Shown here: piece after piece, positions 30,637 through 39,745 of the stretch
Layout of the letters: each line of letters starts with the position of its first letter
How positions within the stretch are numbered: the first letter of the stretch is position 1
NCBI RefSeq assembly: GCF_001643775.1
Contig: NZ_CP011402.1
Coordinates: 976,001-1,040,000 of the forward strand
Direction of reading: 5' to 3'
DNA: 64,000 bases
DNA from: Denitrobacterium detoxificans
GTDB lineage: Bacteria; Actinomycetota; Coriobacteriia; Coriobacteriales; Eggerthellaceae
Position numbers and translations under genes: made by a program
The notes under the pieces: model-generated
Told to the model about the DNA's origin: nothing
What the model saw: only the letters and a program-made list of their open reading frames with translations
Databases searched by the model: none

Positions 30637-32679
30637 ATGCCTCGATCTCGTCGCAACACGCGTCGTCGCCCCAAGAGCAATCCTCGGGGCGTCATTTCGA
30701 TTCTTCCCGATGGCTTCGGCTTTGTGCAAACGGCCGAAGGCGAGTTCTTCGTTCCCGCTTCGAAGATAGGCGGCGCCTTCGATGGCGACGAAGTGGAGCT
30801 TGTCCCCATTCGGGTCAATCATGATCGCCCTCAGGCTGGCAAGAGCCATAACCAAGTGGGGGAGCGTCCTTCTGCTCGCGTTGTTGCAGTAGTGCATCGC
30901 GCGCATGAGACCCTTATTGGGCGTTACGAAGTTGCCGATCCGTTTGGCGTCGTCGTGCCCAGCGATCGTCGCATTCCCTACGATGTGTTCACCATGCGCG
31001 CGGATAATCCCGACATTCCCGATGGGGCTATCGTGCGCGTGCGACTCAACGCATTTCCCTCGCGCAAGAGCGCTGCTACGGGTGTTGTGGAAGAGGTGCT
31101 TGGCATGAGCGCCGATGACCCCGGCATGGATGTCGAGGCCGTCATTGGACGCTACCGACTCGAGACTACCTTTTCCGAAGGGGCGATTGAGCAGGCGAAT
31201 CGCGCGAGCGTATGCGAGTCCGATGCTCTTGCTCATGGCTATCGCGACATTCGCGATCGATTCGTCTTTACGGTCGACCCCGTTGATGCGCGCGACTTCG
31301 ATGATGCCCTATCGCTGCAGGAGCTGCCAGAAGGCGGCTTCCTGCTGGGTGTGCACATTGCTGACGTAGCCCATTACGTGCCGTGGGATTCTTCTGTCGA
31401 CCTTGATGCGCGTAGGCGTGCGACCAGCGTGTACGCCGTGGATCGCGTGATACCGATGGTTCCCGAGCATCTATCCAATGACATTTGCTCGCTTGTTCCT
31501 GGCGCAACGCGCAGGGCTATGACGGTCGATATCCGCATGACGCCATCGTGGCAGGTCGAACACGTTGAGGCATATGAATCGCTCATCGTTTCCCAGGCGC
31601 GTCTCTCGTACGAGCAGGCGCAATGCTATATCGACGCGGAGGATGCGCAACATGCCAGGCTTCTTGCCCGACGTGAAGACGAACCCCATGCCGCGATGCC
31701 CCTAAGCGATCGTTCTTCGGAACTGCTGTTTGATGCCTTGCGTTCCCTGAATGCCATGGCTCATGCGCGCATGGCCAGGCGCCAGGCCAAAGGGGGCATG
31801 GATTTCTCCTCTCGCGAGGCAAAGGTCGTACTCGATGGGGAAGGGGCTGCCGTTGACGTGCGCATTCGCGTGAAGACGGATGCCACGAGCTGCATCGAGG
31901 AGGCTATGATTCTCTGCAACGAGTGCGTTGCGGAAATGCTTCGCGATGCGGAATCGCCCTCGGTCTTTCGCGTACATGATGCTCCTTCATCCGACGCGCT
32001 TGCCGATTTGGTCGGTGTTCTCCATGAGTTTGGGTACGACCGAGAGGTTGCGCCCGAGCGCGTCGTCGCAGGCAATCGTCATGCGCTGCAGGGCATGCTT
32101 GCCCTTGCGAAGGGCCGCCCCGAAGAGGAGCTGGTATCCTCGCTGGTGCTTCGTAGCATGAAGCGTGCCGAGTATCGTCCGCGCTGCGAGGAGCACTATG
32201 GCCTCGCAAGCGAGGCATATTGCCATTTCACCAGCCCTATTCGACGTTACCCCGACCTTGTTGTGCACCGTGCGCTCAAGGCCCTCATTCATGGCGAGAG
32301 TGTACTGTCTGCTTCCCAGGTCGAGTCGCTTTCGTGGATATCCGAGCATTCCTCGAAGATGGAGCGCATTGCTGACGCATGCGCTCGGGAGACGCAGGAA
32401 ATCAAGCTCGTGGAGTACATGGCTCGCTACGTGGGGCAAACGCTTCATGGCATTGTTTCGGGCGTTACTTCGTATGGACTCTACGTACGGTTCGATACTA
32501 CTTGCGAAGGATTTCTGCCCGTTCGTTTCCTGGGATTCGATTACTTCACGTTCGATGCTCAGCACCATCGTCTGGTGGGGCAGGATACCAATCGCTCATA
32601 TCGCCTGGGTCAGCCCCTGCGTGTAATCGTGCATGACGCGCCCGCCCATGCGCGTAAGCTCGACCTGCGCTTGGCGTAG
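30637..32679 (+). CDS. rnr: Ribonuclease R
   Basis: The 680-aa protein has a basic N-terminus, a cold-shock-like domain (GVISILPDGFGFVQTAEGEFFVP), the RNB catalytic domain (DPVDARDFDDALSLQELPEGGF, with catalytic Asp residues, and HIADVAHYVPWDS) and a C-terminal S1 domain. It is a processive 3'-5' exoribonuclease for structured RNA. The lysine-rich tail of some homologues is absent. smpB lies one gene downstream, consistent with the role of RNase R in trans-translation. Confidence 0.96.
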   Translation: MPRSRRNTRRRPKSNPRGVISILPDGFGFVQTAEGEFFVPASKIGGAFDGDEVELVPIRVNHDRPQAGKSHNQVGERPSARVVAVVHRAHETLIGRYEVADPFGVVVPSDRRIPYDVFTMRADNPDIPDGAIVRVRLNAFPSRKSAATGVVEEVLGMSADDPGMDVEAVIGRYRLETTFSEGAIEQANRASVCESDALAHGYRDIRDRFVFTVDPVDARDFDDALSLQELPEGGFLLGVHIADVAHYVPWDSSVDLDARRRATSVYAVDRVIPMVPEHLSNDICSLVPGATRRAMTVDIRMTPSWQVEHVEAYESLIVSQARLSYEQAQCYIDAEDAQHARLLARREDEPHAAMPLSDRSSELLFDALRSLNAMAHARMARRQAKGGMDFSSREAKVVLDGEGAAVDVRIRVKTDATSCIEEAMILCNECVAEMLRDAESPSVFRVHDAPSSDALADLVGVLHEFGYDREVAPERVVAGNRHALQGMLALAKGRPEEELVSSLVLRSMKRAEYRPRCEEHYGLASEAYCHFTSPIRRYPDLVVHRALKALIHGESVLSASQVESLSWISEHSSKMERIADACARETQEIKLVEYMARYVGQTLHGIVSGVTSYGLYVRFDTTCEGFLPVRFLGFDYFTFDAQHHRLVGQDTNRSYRLGQPLRVIVHDAPAHARKLDLRLA

Positions 32680-32737
32680 CATTTCGTAGCCCTTGTATCA
32701 AACGCGCCTTGCCTTAATGCGGCGTGCTTCCTTCGCG

Positions 32738-32743
32738 TATAAT
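32738..32743 (+). promoter_or_regulatory. -10 element before the M42 peptidase gene
   Basis: TATAAT lies 36 bases before the GTG start. A weak TTAATG -35 is 18 bp upstream. It could drive the M42-smpB-acidic protein group. Confidence 0.45.
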
Positions 32744-32778
32744 GATGGGCGAAATTCAAGGAGAATAGAGGTCTCATC

Positions 32779-33864
32779 GTGAATGACGAACAGTTCAAAT
32801 ATCTAAAGTCCCTGGTGGAGACGCCCTCGGTTACTGGTACGGAATACAACGTGGCTCGTTTGGTGCGTGAGTACGTTGCCGATATTGCCGACGAGGTGGA
32901 AACCAACGTTATGGGTTCCGTGCATGCCGTCCTGCATGCCGCGCAGCCCGAAGACAACGATGCGAAGGTGCCTTCGGTTCTCATCGCCGCGCATATGGAC
33001 GAAATCGGCCTGATGGTCCATTACATTTCCGACGATGGCTTCCTGTACGTTTCCGCGGTGGGCGGCGTGGATGCCGGCCTGCTCCCCGGCCTGCGCGTTG
33101 ACGTCCACACGAAGGACGGCGATTTGCGTGGCGTGGTGGGCCGCATGCCCATTCACCTCATTCCCGCCGACGAGCGCAAGAAGGTTGCCTCGATTGACAA
33201 GCTCTGCATCGACCTTGGCATGCCTGCCGAAGAGGTGAAGAAGCGCGTGCGCATTGGCGATACCATCACGTATGGCGTTGGGTGCGAGCACTTCGGACAA
33301 GGTATGGCCGTCTCCCGTGCCTTCGACGATCAGGCGGGCGTGTTCATTGCCACGCGCGTCATGGAAGAGCTTGCCAAGGCAGGGGATAGCAAGGCCGATT
33401 ACGTGTGTGCTGCAACCGTGCAGGAGGAAATTGGCTGCCGAGGTGGTCTCACGAGCGCATTTAGCGTCCATCCCGACGTAGCCATTGGCTTCGATGTTAC
33501 GCATGCCACCGATTATCCCGGTATCGACAAGAACAAGTTTGGCGGCGTTGAGTGCGGTGGCGGCCCCGTGATCGCACGTGGTCCCAACATCAACCCCGTC
33601 GTTTTCGAGCGCCTGGTCATGGCTGCCGAAGAAGAGGGAATTGCCTATCAGCTCGAAGCTGAACCGGGCGTCACGGGCACCGATGCCGGCCCCATGCAGG
33701 TCCAGCAGGGTGGTATTGCCACGGGTCTGGTTTCTCTGCCGCTGCGCTATATGCATACGCCCAACGAGGTCATTTCGCTTGCCGATGTGGAGGGCTGCAT
33801 CAAGCTCCTCACGCGCTTCATCCGCGACCTCGATTCCGATATTTCGTTCGTTCCGGGTATGTAA
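32779..33864 (+). CDS. M42-family metallo-aminopeptidase
   Basis: The 361-aa protein shows the family's metal ligands in order: AAHMDEIG, AFDDQAG, VQEEIGCRGG (catalytic Glu pair), FDVTHATD and a late His in RYMHTPNEV. A PDZ-like insert (about 75-165) follows the first ligand. M42 enzymes form large tetrahedral cytoplasmic complexes that clear peptides. Some are annotated as glucanases, without support here. Translation starts with GTG after AGAGG. smpB follows one base later. Confidence 0.9.
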   Translation: MNDEQFKYLKSLVETPSVTGTEYNVARLVREYVADIADEVETNVMGSVHAVLHAAQPEDNDAKVPSVLIAAHMDEIGLMVHYISDDGFLYVSAVGGVDAGLLPGLRVDVHTKDGDLRGVVGRMPIHLIPADERKKVASIDKLCIDLGMPAEEVKKRVRIGDTITYGVGCEHFGQGMAVSRAFDDQAGVFIATRVMEELAKAGDSKADYVCAATVQEEIGCRGGLTSAFSVHPDVAIGFDVTHATDYPGIDKNKFGGVECGGGPVIARGPNINPVVFERLVMAAEEEGIAYQLEAEPGVTGTDAGPMQVQQGGIATGLVSLPLRYMHTPNEVISLADVEGCIKLLTRFIRDLDSDISFVPGM

Positions 33865-33865
33865 C

Positions 33866-34336
33866 ATGGCCAAGCGCGAGGAAAAGCTCATTGCCAAGAA
33901 TCGACGTGCGCTTCATGAATACGAAGTGCTGCGCACGTACGAATGCGGCATCGTCCTCACGGGCACCGAAGTCTGTTCGCTGCGCGAAAACAACTGCCAG
34001 CTGAACGATTGCTTCGCGTTGGTGCGCAAGGGCGAGGTGTGGCTCATGAACCTGCACATTGCCCCGTACAGCCACGGGAACATTGCCAATCCCGACCCCG
34101 ATCGGAATCGTAAGCTCCTGCTGCATAAGACGGAAATCCGTTCGCTGCTCGAGCAAACGCGCGAACGTGGCATGGCCCTCGTTCCCCTGAAGATGTATTT
34201 CTCCACGAGCAATATGGTCAAGCTCGAACTGGCCGTTTGCCGTGGCAAGAAGCTCTACGACAAGCGTCAGGACATGCGCGCCCGCGATGCGAAGCGCGAT
34301 GTCGAACGCGCATTGAAAGACCGCTCTCGTTATTAG
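33866..34336 (+). CDS. smpB: tmRNA-binding protein SmpB
   Basis: The 156-aa protein has NRRALHEYEVLRTYECGIVLTGTEV and SLRENNCQLNDCFALV, then the OB core and the basic C-terminal tail KLYDKRQDMRARDAKRDVERAL. It brings tmRNA to stalled ribosomes. Length and motif order are standard. No ssrA (tmRNA) gene is visible in the adjacent spaces. Confidence 0.97.
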   Translation: MAKREEKLIAKNRRALHEYEVLRTYECGIVLTGTEVCSLRENNCQLNDCFALVRKGEVWLMNLHIAPYSHGNIANPDPDRNRKLLLHKTEIRSLLEQTRERGMALVPLKMYFSTSNMVKLELAVCRGKKLYDKRQDMRARDAKRDVERALKDRSRY

Positions 34337-34344
34337 GAGACCCC

Positions 34345-34881
34345 ATGGCCGATCTCGAGGATGTACTGTTCGAAGACGAAGACGACGAGGAAGTCGAAGC
34401 CGCCTTGGCCGAGCTTGCCGAGGAAGAGGATGTCGAGTACGAGTACGTCTACGTCGACGAAGACGGGAACGAGATTCCCGCCGACGAGGTAGACGACTTC
34501 GACGAGGAGCCCCTCGAGTCCGAGGACGTCGAAGAGCTTGGCGAAGAGGACGTCACGTACGTCTACGTCGACGAAGATGGAAACGAGATTCCCGTCGATG
34601 AACTCGATGACGTTGAAATCGTCGAGGAAGACGAGGCGGAGGAATACGTTTACGTCGACGAGGATGGCAACGAAGTCGTCCTCAGCGAAGACGAATTGGA
34701 AGGCTATGAAATCGTCTCGGAGGATTCCGACGACGATAACCCGCTTGCCTATGACAAGGTTCAGCGCGCAACCGACGATCTGAACTCCATTGCCCGCGAG
34801 GGCATCCAGATGGGCAGGGAATTGAAGGAGACGGTCGACGATTTCAAGTCGCTGCTCGACTTCAAGAGCATGTTCAAGTAA
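34345..34881 (+). CDS. Very acidic repeat protein with three YVYVDEDGNE units, 178 aa
   Basis: GGAGACC precedes ATG 34345, eight bases after the smpB stop. Residues 34-43, 72-81 and 101-110 are identical YVYVDEDGNE blocks, each followed by an acidic spacer (IPADEVDD, IPVDELDD, VVLSEDEL). More than a third of residues are Asp or Glu. The last 40 residues lose the repeat and form an amphipathic helix (TDDLNSIAREGIQMGRELKE) ending FKSMFK. There is no signal peptide or membrane segment. I do not recognise the family. Repeat plus helix suggests an interaction scaffold. Ca2+ binding is possible but the spacing is not that of an EF-hand. Confidence 0.8.
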   Translation: MADLEDVLFEDEDDEEVEAALAELAEEEDVEYEYVYVDEDGNEIPADEVDDFDEEPLESEDVEELGEEDVTYVYVDEDGNEIPVDELDDVEIVEEDEAEEYVYVDEDGNEVVLSEDELEGYEIVSEDSDDDNPLAYDKVQRATDDLNSIAREGIQMGRELKETVDDFKSLLDFKSMFK

Positions 34882-34905
34882 TCCCGAACTCGTTTCGGCA
34901 ACTGC

Positions 34906-34943
34906 AAGCGGCCTCATGCAGGGAATGCATGAGGCCGCTTCGT
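34906..34943 (+). terminator. Terminator after the acidic repeat protein gene
   Basis: A 15-bp perfect stem (AAGCGGCCTCATGCA / TGCATGAGGCCGCTT) with a 5-nt loop lies 24 bases after the stop. The tail is CGTTG, so the stem is strong but the U tract is poor. Confidence 0.7.
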
Positions 34944-34954
34944 TGTAGGACAAT

Positions 34955-34983
34955 AAAAAACCCGCTCGAACGAGCGGGTTTCA
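34955..34983. terminator. Terminator between the acidic protein gene and rpmB
   Basis: AAACCCGCTCG and CGAGCGGGTTT form a palindromic stem. On the minus strand, which ends rpmB, it is followed by TTTTTTATTG, a good U tract. On the plus strand it ends TTTCAATT, so it may work in both directions. Confidence 0.85.
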
Positions 34984-35007
34984 ATTCAGAACGTATGCCA
35001 AGAAATG

Positions 35008-35199
35008 TTAGGCGCGTTCCACCTTGCCGGCCTTCAGGCACTTCGTGCAGACGTTGGCCTTGCGCACATGACCCTTTGCGTCCTTGATGGTGACGCGCTG
35101 GATGTTCGGGCGGAACATGCGGTTCGTAACACGGTGCGAGTGGCTTATGTTACGACCAGCAACAGGTGCCTTGCCGCATACTTCACAGATCTTAGACAT
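35008..35199 (-). CDS. rpmB: 50S ribosomal protein L28
   Basis: The 63-aa protein is the short zinc-containing L28: MSKICEVCGKAPVAGRNISH and a second CTKC pair near the C-terminus. SHSHRVTNRMFRPNIQ is the family core. The start at 35199 is preferred to one three codons upstream because it matches the family N-terminus. It is a single gene on the minus strand with its own promoter and terminator. Confidence 0.97.
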   Translation of the reverse strand: MSKICEVCGKAPVAGRNISHSHRVTNRMFRPNIQRVTIKDAKGHVRKANVCTKCLKAGKVERA

Positions 35200-35275
35200 T
35201 CGTATCACTCCAGACGGTTATGTTCTATGCTTGCCAAACATATCCAGGCAAGCGTGGATTACCAAAAGCTCTCGT

Positions 35276-35304
35276 ACTATAACATGGATATACGGGAGCG
35301 CCAA
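35276..35304 (-). promoter_or_regulatory. rpmB promoter
   Basis: On the minus strand, -35 TTGGCG (35304-35299) and -10 TATAGT (35281-35276) are separated by 17 bp, about 77 bases before the rpmB start. Confidence 0.65.
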
Positions 35305-35441
35305 CACTTTTATGAGTTGCTTGCCGCCCGCATCCATCGTTTCTTCGTAAAGGGTGCCCCTTTCGCGCCATATGGCGTTCGTTGCTTATGGAGAACTCGC
35401 CTTTACTTCCCAGGGCTTCTGAAGCAGTTTAGCCTATGGGG

Positions 35442-35475
35442 TATACTGAAAAGCTGACAAATTGACGTAGATCAA
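35442..35475 (+). promoter_or_regulatory. asp23-fakA promoter with FNR/CRP-like site
   Basis: TATACT (35442-35447) is a good -10 with only a weak -35 (TTCTGA at 18 bp). TTGACGTAGATCAA (35462-35475) differs from the FNR consensus TTGAT-N4-ATCAA at one base and lies just downstream of the expected transcription start, where a bound regulator would repress. Confidence 0.5.
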
Positions 35476-35507
35476 CCGAATTTGCGTGTACCGTGAAAGG
35501 ATACCCA

Positions 35508-35858
35508 ATGCCAGATATTATTTCCGGTGAGCTTCACGTCGCCAATGATGTGCTGTCCGACCTGGTCGGCAATGCCGCAATGAACGTATACGGCGTAGTC
35601 GGCATGGCCGCGCCTTCCGCGTCCGACGGCATCGCCAAGATTCTCCCCGCGTCGCGTCTGCGTCGTGGCGTGGTCGTGCAGACCAGCGAAAACGGCGTGC
35701 ATGTTGATTTGTACGTCATCATCGAATATGGCACGAACATCAATGTCATTTCCCAGAACCTCGTCGAGGCGGTCGAGTTTGCGCTCACCAATTACGCTCA
35801 GGTGCCCATCACCGGCGTCGACGTTCACGTACAGGGTGTAAAGGTGCGCAATATCTAA
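35508..35858 (+). CDS. Asp23/Gls24-family protein
   Basis: The 116-aa protein begins MPDIISGELHVANDVLSDLVGNAA and carries the DUF322 pattern VYGVVGMAAPSA...GVVVQTSENGVHVDLYVIIEYG...VDVHVQGVKV. The family is cytoplasmic or membrane-associated and linked to envelope stress. It is commonly encoded directly before the DAK-domain fatty-acid kinase, as here. GAAAGGA precedes the ATG. Confidence 0.9.
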   Translation: MPDIISGELHVANDVLSDLVGNAAMNVYGVVGMAAPSASDGIAKILPASRLRRGVVVQTSENGVHVDLYVIIEYGTNINVISQNLVEAVEFALTNYAQVPITGVDVHVQGVKVRNI

Positions 35859-35904
35859 GCGGGTTCACGAAGCAAGCGAATCCGAACAAGGAGTTTAGAC
35901 CGAT

Positions 35905-37536
35905 ATGTCAGAAACATATACGAGTAACGATATCTTGAATGCCATCGCGGTAGCTGCACGCACGCTGGGCGAGCGCAAAGACGAGGTCAACCGCCTCAAT
36001 GTGTTCCCCGTGCCCGATGGCGACACCGGAACGAACATGTCGCTTACGGTGAAGATGGTCGTAGACAACCTGGCCAAGCTTCCCATCGGCTCTTCCAATG
36101 CCGATGTTCGCAAGGCCATCACCACGGGTGCGCTCATGGGCGCGCGTGGCAATTCGGGCGTTATCACTTCGCAGATCCTTCGCGGTCTGTGCGAGGGTGC
36201 GGCCGACGCTACCGAGTTTTCCGTGGCTTCCATCGACAAGGCGTTCGACCAGGCCGTAACCACGGCATTCCAGGCCGTGCGCAAGCCCGTTGAAGGCACG
36301 ATTCTCACCGTTCTGAAGGACACCGCCGCAGCGGCTCGTCGCGCCAACAAGAAGAAGATGGAGCTCGACGAAGCGCTCGCGTACATCGTTAGCGAATCGT
36401 ACGCCTCCGTTCAGCGTACGCCCGAGCTGCTTCCCGTCCTTGCGGAAAATAACGTGGTCGATGCTGGCGGCTATGGCCTTGCCATTCTGCTCGACAGCTT
36501 CGTTTCCGCCATCACTGGCCGCGAAGCCCCCCTGGGCGACGAGCTCGCCTTTTCGCGCGGTTCCGAACCCAAGGTTGAAATCGAGCAGATCAACGACTGG
36601 GAAGGTTCCCGCTTCCGCTATTGCAACGAGTTCCTGGTAGATTCCGAGACGCTCGACAAGGACGAGGCGCTCGACTTCCTTTCTACCATGGGCGATTGCG
36701 AGCTCTGCGTGGGCTCTGTTCCGAAATTCAAGGTGCATGTGCATTCGAACACGCCCGACAAGGTGCTTGCCTACTTCCTCGAGCGTGGCCAGATCTCCGA
36801 GGTTTTCATTCATAACATGCAGCTTCAGGCGGCCGATCGTAACGCCAAGCTTGCCGAAGAGCAGGAAGCCGAGCACAAGGCGCTTGGGTTCGTTGCTGTG
36901 GCGGCGGGCGAGGGCAATGCCAAGATCCTCGAGAGCCTGGGTGTCGACCGCGTCGTTTCTGGCGGTCAGACTATGAATCCCTCCACGAAGGACCTGCTCG
37001 ACGCCGTAAACAGCGTGAATGCCGACGCCGTCATCATTCTTCCGAACAACAGCAATATCATCATGGCTGCTCAGAGCTGTGCTGGCGTTTCCGAAATCCC
37101 CTGTGGCGTGGTTCCCACGAAGAGCGTTCCGCAGGCGTTTTCCGCTATGTTCGCTGCCAACGCAGAGGCCAGCTTGGAAGAGAACGTCGAAGCCATGTCT
37201 GATGCCATTGGCGAGGTTCGCACGGGCGAAATCACGCAGGCCATCAAGGATGCCAAGGATGCGCATGGTAACCCCATCAAGAATGGCGACACCATCGGCA
37301 TCGCCGATGGCTCCATCGAAGCGGTTGGTGCTTCCACGGAAGAAGTAACGCTTGCCCTTCTTGAATCCCTCGAGGCGGAAGATGCCGATACGCTCACTCT
37401 TCTGGCCGGTTGCGATTTCTCCGATGAACAGCTCGACGCGCTCGTAGAGCGCATCGAAGAGGCCTACGAGGATCTTGAGGTCGACGCCCACCGCGGCGAG
37501 CAGCCCCTGTATCCCATCGTGTTTGGCCTTGAATAG
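35905..37536 (+). CDS. fakA: Fatty-acid kinase catalytic subunit FakA (DAK2-domain, YloV-like)
   Basis: The 543-aa protein has the DAK2 ATP/Mg motif FPVPDGDTGTNMSLT (about residues 32-46) and GALMGARGNSGVITSQILRG. A middle domain and a C-terminal domain follow with NSNIIMAAQSCAGV. With a FakB lipid-binding partner (not in this window) it phosphorylates fatty acids for phospholipid synthesis, linking functionally to plsX nearby. AGGAG precedes the ATG. recG follows with an overlap. Confidence 0.9.
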   Translation: MSETYTSNDILNAIAVAARTLGERKDEVNRLNVFPVPDGDTGTNMSLTVKMVVDNLAKLPIGSSNADVRKAITTGALMGARGNSGVITSQILRGLCEGAADATEFSVASIDKAFDQAVTTAFQAVRKPVEGTILTVLKDTAAAARRANKKKMELDEALAYIVSESYASVQRTPELLPVLAENNVVDAGGYGLAILLDSFVSAITGREAPLGDELAFSRGSEPKVEIEQINDWEGSRFRYCNEFLVDSETLDKDEALDFLSTMGDCELCVGSVPKFKVHVHSNTPDKVLAYFLERGQISEVFIHNMQLQAADRNAKLAEEQEAEHKALGFVAVAAGEGNAKILESLGVDRVVSGGQTMNPSTKDLLDAVNSVNADAVIILPNNSNIIMAAQSCAGVSEIPCGVVPTKSVPQAFSAMFAANAEASLEENVEAMSDAIGEVRTGEITQAIKDAKDAHGNPIKNGDTIGIADGSIEAVGASTEEVTLALLESLEAEDADTLTLLAGCDFSDEQLDALVERIEEAYEDLEVDAHRGEQPLYPIVFGLE

Positions 37537-39745
37537 CGAATCGCTATCATCTCGCAGGTCCCAGGCCGCATTCTCCCTTGATTCCCCGGTTACGGTCATC
37601 AAGGGCATTTCAGGAGTGCGGGCTGGGGCCTTGCGTTCTCTGGGCATAGAGTCGCCGCGCGACTTGCTTGCGCATTACCCTCGCAGGTACCTCGATATGA
37701 GTCGGGTTTCCACGTGCGCAGATGCCCGCATTTCCGATTCCTGCACCGTCGTCGGCACCGTGTACGAGGTGAAGGTCAAGCGCCCGAAGAATCTCGTGCT
37801 CACCGAGATAACCATCAACGACGGTACGGGCACGTTCATCGTCACGTGCTTTCGGCAGCCTTGGTGGGGGAGCAAGCTTTCCCGGGGCAGTCGCATTGCC
37901 GTTTCGGGCACCGTGGAGTTCAATTTCGGCTTCAAGCGCATGAAGAATCCTCTCATCGAGGTCATCGAAGATCCAGCTCAAGAAGTCACCGGCGCCATCG
38001 TGCCCGTTCATCCTGCATCTGAAAAGCTTCCCGCGAATACCATGCGCAAGCTTGTTTCCGCTGCTCTCGATATGTCGACGGGGCTTGAAGACCCCCTGCC
38101 GCTCGATTTGCGTACGCGCTATAGGCTCATGTCGCGTGCGTCGGCGCTTCGTTGCATTCACTTTCCCCGCACCATGGAAGAAAGCGCGGCAGCCCGTAGG
38201 CGTCTTGCCTACGAAGAGGTGCTCATGCTCGAACTGCATCTCATGCGCTCTCATGTTGCGCAGGCGGCACGCGAGCAGGCTCTGGCCCATGTTGTAAACG
38301 GGCCTTGTTGTGCGGCGTTGCGCCAGGCCATTCCCTTCGAACTTACGTTGGAGCAGCAGGATGCGGTGAGCGATATCCTGGGGCACATGTCTCAGCCTTT
38401 GGCCATGCACCATATGCTTTTGGGCGACGTGGGCACAGGCAAGACGGCCGTTGCCGCGTTCGCCCTGGCTGCGGTGGCCGATTCCGGCACCCAGGCGCTC
38501 ATGATGGCGCCCACCGAAGTGCTTGCACGACAGTACGCCCGCTCGCTTGGTGCCTGGTTCGATGCCGCGGGCATTTCGTGGGGTGTACTCACGGGGTCTA
38601 CCGATTCCGATGCACGTGCTGCTTTGCTGGACCGTCTTTCCTCGGGCGAGCTTAGTGTGCTGTTTGGTACGCATGCCCTTATCGAGCCCGAAGTGCAGCC
38701 CAGGTGCTGTTCGCTTGTGGTCATCGACGAGCAACAGCGTTTTGGCGTCGCTCAGCGTAACGCACTTATCGAGAAGGGCCGCGCGGCCGATGTCCTTTCG
38801 CTCACGGCAACGCCCATTCCGCGCTCTCTTGCGCTGGCTACGTATGGCGATATGACGTTGTCGTATCTGCGTAGCAAGCCTCATGAGCATGCCGCCACCG
38901 CTACGAAGGTGCTTTCGTATTCGCAGATAGGCGAAGCATACGAAGCGGCTCGTAATGCGCTTGATGCAGGTAGGCAGGTCTACGTGGTGTGTCCGCTTGT
39001 GGGGCAGTCCCATAGCCAGAAAGATGGCGCGGCGTCCGAGCGGCGCAATGATTCGCCTGATTCCCGCTCCTCGCAAGAGGGAGAGCAATACGTGTATGCC
39101 TCCATTGCCATCGAGGATGTGGCCGATTTTCAAAACGACGATACGCGGGCGGCCATCGAGCAAGCTCGCTTCCTCGAACAGAAGATTTTCTGCGGGTATC
39201 AGGTCGGCGTCTTGCATGGCCGCATGAAGGGTCCGGAAAAGCAGGCTGCTATGGCCGATTTTGCCGAGGGCCGTACCCAGGTGCTCGTTGCGACTACCGT
39301 TATCGAAGTGGGCGTCGACGTTCCGAATGCCACCGTCATGGTTATCCAGGACGCCGATCGCTTTGGCCTGGCCCAGCTTCATCAGCTACGTGGCCGCGTT
39401 GGCCGTGGACAGGCGGCGGGCGAGGTCTTCCTCGTTTCCGGCAGCAAGGCTCCGCTTGCTCTCGAGCGCCTTTCCGCTATGGAGCGCATTTCCGACGGGT
39501 TCGAACTTGCCGAATACGACCTTTCGCTTCGCCGCGAAGGCGACATCTTGGGCAATAGGCAGCACGGCACATCCACGTTGAAGCTGGTAAACGTCGTGCG
39601 CGATGCCGCTCTCATCGAGGCGGCGCATGCTGACGCGCGGGCGCTGCTCGATGCGGACCCTGATTTGAACCAGCCCGAGCACCGCGCGCTGCGCTACGAG
39701 GTGGCGCGCGCTTTCCCCGAGCAAGCTCAGAGAAAGGAAGACTAA
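37529..39745 (+). CDS. recG: ATP-dependent DNA helicase RecG
   Basis: The wedge OB domain (about 40-150), Walker A GDVGTGKTAVAAFAL, motif II VVIDEQQRFG (usually DEQHRFG) and the C-terminal QLHQLRGRVGRGQAAGEVFLV region identify RecG, which remodels stalled forks and branched DNA. No ATG is available. The TTG at 37529 gives an 8-base overlap with fakA and a normal start, but a TTG at 37475 or 37523 cannot be excluded. A Ser/Glu-rich insert lies near residues 500-530 of the frame. Confidence 0.93.
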   Translation: MNSESLSSRRSQAAFSLDSPVTVIKGISGVRAGALRSLGIESPRDLLAHYPRRYLDMSRVSTCADARISDSCTVVGTVYEVKVKRPKNLVLTEITINDGTGTFIVTCFRQPWWGSKLSRGSRIAVSGTVEFNFGFKRMKNPLIEVIEDPAQEVTGAIVPVHPASEKLPANTMRKLVSAALDMSTGLEDPLPLDLRTRYRLMSRASALRCIHFPRTMEESAAARRRLAYEEVLMLELHLMRSHVAQAAREQALAHVVNGPCCAALRQAIPFELTLEQQDAVSDILGHMSQPLAMHHMLLGDVGTGKTAVAAFALAAVADSGTQALMMAPTEVLARQYARSLGAWFDAAGISWGVLTGSTDSDARAALLDRLSSGELSVLFGTHALIEPEVQPRCCSLVVIDEQQRFGVAQRNALIEKGRAADVLSLTATPIPRSLALATYGDMTLSYLRSKPHEHAATATKVLSYSQIGEAYEAARNALDAGRQVYVVCPLVGQSHSQKDGAASERRNDSPDSRSSQEGEQYVYASIAIEDVADFQNDDTRAAIEQARFLEQKIFCGYQVGVLHGRMKGPEKQAAMADFAEGRTQVLVATTVIEVGVDVPNATVMVIQDADRFGLAQLHQLRGRVGRGQAAGEVFLVSGSKAPLALERLSAMERISDGFELAEYDLSLRREGDILGNRQHGTSTLKLVNVVRDAALIEAAHADARALLDADPDLNQPEHRALRYEVARAFPEQAQRKED

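Larger units (their letters stand above)
35200..35507. other. Divergent control region between rpmB and the asp23-fakA operon
   Basis: This 308-base gap has no credible gene. It contains the rpmB promoter (35276-35304), an inverted repeat CTTGCC...GGCAAG (35230-35252) in the rpmB leader that could serve ribosomal-protein feedback, and the promoter plus an FNR-like palindrome for asp23 (35442-35475). Confidence 0.5.

Noticed and set aside
34345-34881. EF-hand calcium sites in the DEDGNE repeats
   Set aside because: The Gly follows the second Asp directly, which does not fit the D-x-D-x-D/N-G EF-hand spacing.
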